Source: JAWLGZ01 sp041690635 (lineage in GTDB: Bacteria; Pseudomonadota; Gammaproteobacteria; Thiohalomonadales; Thiohalomonadaceae). From it: DNA of 64,000 nt. The position numbers and the translations under genes were made by a program. The notes under the pieces are model-generated. The model was not told where the DNA came from, did no database searches, and worked only from the letters and a program-made list of their open reading frames with translations. Below, piece after piece: positions 62,846 through 64,000 of this stretch (the stretch's first letter is position 1; every line of letters starts with the position of its first letter). The stretch lies in assembly GCA_041690635.1 (NCBI GenBank), contig JAWLGZ010000004.1, positions 186,001 to 250,000 on the forward strand, given 5' to 3'.

Positions 62846-62864
62846 ATTTGGCCGAGTCCTCGGG

Positions 62865-63296
62865 TCAGTTGCCGTTCTCGTTCCGCATGAACGCCAGGAC
62901 CTTCCCCGGTGTGCGCCATGGTGTTGGCTCGCGTTCAATCCGAGCCCGTAGCGCCGCGTTCTCGGCCTCCAGTGCTAGTGCCCGTCGTTCGAGCTCGTCG
63001 TTGCGTAGTTGTATTTTCTGTTCCCACCAGAAAGAGGCTATCAGTTTGTCCGGGTCGTACCAGTGGCCGACGGGTGACACGATTTCGCCGACACCGGGGC
63101 GGATGGTCCAGCCTGACCACTCGGGCCACAGTCGCCCCAGGTCACCGGCCCGGAGCTCCAGCAGCAGCCGGACCGGGACCGGTAGCGGCGCGGCTCCTGA
63201 GAGGAACCGGCGCCACTGGCGGGCTGTGTAGGAGGTGAGCGTCGCGGCCTGCTCGGGCGTGAGCCGCGCATTTCTTAGGAGGGTTGCCGTATCCAC
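62865..63296 (-). CDS. DUF3653-like phage regulator
   Basis: 143 aa. N-terminal HTH-like region (LTPEQAATLTSYTARQWRRFL), WPEWSGWTIRPGVGEIVSP typical of DUF3653, then a coiled coil (LEAENAALRARIERE). Inoviruses of Xanthomonas/Pseudomonas type carry such minus-strand regulators. Likely DNA-binding. Confidence 0.7.
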   Translation of the reverse strand: MDTATLLRNARLTPEQAATLTSYTARQWRRFLSGAAPLPVPVRLLLELRAGDLGRLWPEWSGWTIRPGVGEIVSPVGHWYDPDKLIASFWWEQKIQLRNDELERRALALEAENAALRARIEREPTPWRTPGKVLAFMRNENGN

Positions 63297-63329
63297 GGGA
63301 TTATCCTTTTCCCATGTTATCGGCAGGCT

Positions 63330-63767
63330 TTAGGCGGGGCTGAACTGGTGACAGGATGTGCCGACCAGGCGCGACAATCTGGCACCAATGGCCCGGAGGA
63401 CTCGCCGGAGCAATTGCGCATAATCCCTATCATGGGTGACAACAGAAGAAACGCCCTGCTCTGCGTGGGCTTCTTGCGGAACCCCTGAAATTACCAGCAG
63501 AAACGCCCCTGCAGCGGCCCCTGTGTAGCGTTCCCATCTTTCCCGCATTGCCGGACTTTTTGTCCGCGCAACGTTCGCGGCGGCAATTACCTGTATCGGG
63601 TCGGTGCCGATGGCTTCCGCGATTTGTAGGCATTCATCGTCACCCAGCCCGCCTCGCTTTCTCGCTTGGCTTACGGCTTGTCGAGTGATTCCCAAGTGCT
63701 GGGCGGTCTTGTAGTCGCTCCCGGTGATCTCTCTCATCCGGTCGAGGTAGTCGTTTAGGTCGGCCAT
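63330..63767 (-). CDS. Phage repressor, full-length phage form
   Basis: 145 aa. Same as the 55140 copy through DYAQL, then 25 phage-encoded residues (LRRVLRAIGARLSRLVGTSC and a short tail) read across the att site. This is the form a circular phage genome would encode. HTH and hydrophobic segment as in the first copy. Confidence 0.8.
   Translation of the reverse strand: MADLNDYLDRMREITGSDYKTAQHLGITRQAVSQARKRGGLGDDECLQIAEAIGTDPIQVIAAANVARTKSPAMRERWERYTGAAAGAFLLVISGVPQEAHAEQGVSSVVTHDRDYAQLLRRVLRAIGARLSRLVGTSCHQFSPA
63346..63387. repeat. 42-bp tripartite inverted repeat, site 8
   Basis: TGGTGACA, N26, TGGCACCA (one mismatch); CCAGG at the centre. Inside the repressor 3' end, 22 bases before the unit boundary. 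Confidence 0.75.
63413..63440 (+). other. dif-like att site between tandem phage units
   Basis: Same 28 bp as 55148-55175, here flanked on the left by phage sequence. This form therefore shows the phage (attP-like) junction. Confidence 0.7.
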
Positions 63768-63905
63768 GGGTGGTCCTCCTGTTTGCCTGCGTCAATTTTA
63801 GGTGAACGTCAAGTGCAACGCGACGGTTAACGCGAAGTTGACATGCCGTAAACGTCGCGTTCACACTGTGCGCCCATAACCCATAACAAAAAACGGGGAC
63901 ATGGG

Positions 63906-64000
63906 ATGAAACGGGTATTTCTCGGAAGGTTCACCCCTTCAGGCTGCATTTCTCTCGCTATCCGCAACACCTCCCCGACCTGTCCGGTCTCCCCAGTCCG
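63906..64000 (+). CDS. Zinc-ribbon gene of second phage unit, cut by window end
   Basis: First 95 bases identical to the gene at 55641. Continues outside the window. Confidence 0.8.
   Translation, partial: MKRVFLGRFTPSGCISLAIRNTSPTCPVSPV

Larger units (their letters stand above)
55145..64000 (+). mobile_element. Inovirus (filamentous phage) prophage, tandem copy beginning at 63410
   Basis: Gene order repressor / Rep / ssDNA-binding / small coat proteins / pVIII / pIII-like / pVI / Zot is that of filamentous phages. One unit spans 55145-63409 (8,265 bp). Bases 63410-64000 match 55145-55735 as far as I can read, so a second unit starts and continues beyond the window. No integrase or transposase is encoded, and a dif-like site sits at each unit start, so host XerC/D is the likely integration machinery. 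Insertion lies 86 bases upstream of the start of the aminotransferase gene. Confidence 0.9.
63410..64000. repeat. Direct repeat, copy 2 (start of next phage unit)
   Basis: Counterpart of 55145-55735. Contains the att site, most of the repressor gene, the regulatory gap and the start of the first zinc-ribbon gene. Confidence 0.92.

Noticed and set aside
63061..63110. Possible ninth 42-bp repeat site (GGGTGACA near 63072)
   Set aside because: No matching arm at the 34-bp distance.

Overview
The window looks like a chromosomal segment of a GC-rich (by eye, about 60%) sulfur-oxidising gammaproteobacterium. The main evidence is a complete reverse dissimilatory sulfite reductase locus, dsrABEFHCMKLJOPNR, on the minus strand at 26.0-39.7 kb. 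dsrEFH, dsrL and dsrN together are the hallmark of the oxidative (sulfur-oxidising) rDsr pathway. No photosynthesis genes are visible, so a chemolithotrophic relative of Thioalkalivibrio, Thiohalobacter or Sedimenticola is a reasonable guess. The genus cannot be fixed from the sequence alone.

Layout. 0-17 kb: signalling and housekeeping. There is a left-truncated heme/PAS/GAF/GGDEF/EAL protein, a sensor kinase with a degenerate ATPase domain, a YebC-family protein, ppnP, a secreted CAP-domain protein, a RIO-type kinase, rapA, and a four-gene operon (response regulator, FIST sensor, hybrid kinase, REC-GGDEF). 17-22 kb: nagZ, an MscS-type channel, a GIY-YIG-like protein apparently started from CTG, and a purine-salvage pair (phosphoribosyltransferase plus methylthioinosine phosphorylase). 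22-24.5 kb: a NarL/NarX-like pair just downstream of the dsr genes. 24.5-39.7 kb: the dsr operon, including a TrpD2/YbiB-like gene and a terminal dihydrolipoamide-dehydrogenase-like gene. 40-44.3 kb: a divergent block of sulfur-associated genes of unknown role, including an orphan Cas6/Cmx6-like protein, a DsrC paralogue with no cysteine, and an RNA-hairpin cluster in front of the Cas6-like gene. 44.5-50.6 kb: tmk-holB-pilZ-tatD, then a CHASE2 adenylate cyclase convergent with a double cyclic-nucleotide-binding/rhodanese protein. 50.7-55.1 kb: an exported TPR/beta-barrel protein, a FecR-domain surface protein and a class V aminotransferase.

55.145 kb to the end: an inovirus (filamentous phage) prophage with no integrase of its own. 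Its unit is 8,265 bp: repressor, two small zinc-ribbon proteins (one with a ribosome-modulation-factor-like tail), HUH-type Rep, ssDNA-binding protein, two tiny membrane proteins, major coat protein, adsorption protein, pVI-like protein, Zot/pI, and accessory genes. A second identical copy begins at 63,410 and runs off the window, so the phage is in tandem or its array continues. Each unit starts at a dif-like XerC/D site that lies inside the 3' end of the phage repressor gene.

The most unusual signal is a 42-bp tripartite inverted repeat, TGGTGACA-N11-CCWGG-N10-TGTCACCA (arms 34 bp apart start to start). It occurs eight times in the 8.3-kb phage unit, in coding and non-coding DNA alike, and it clusters around the accessory-module boundaries. 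I recognise no known element with this form. It is the best candidate here for an undescribed regulatory, packaging or recombination system.
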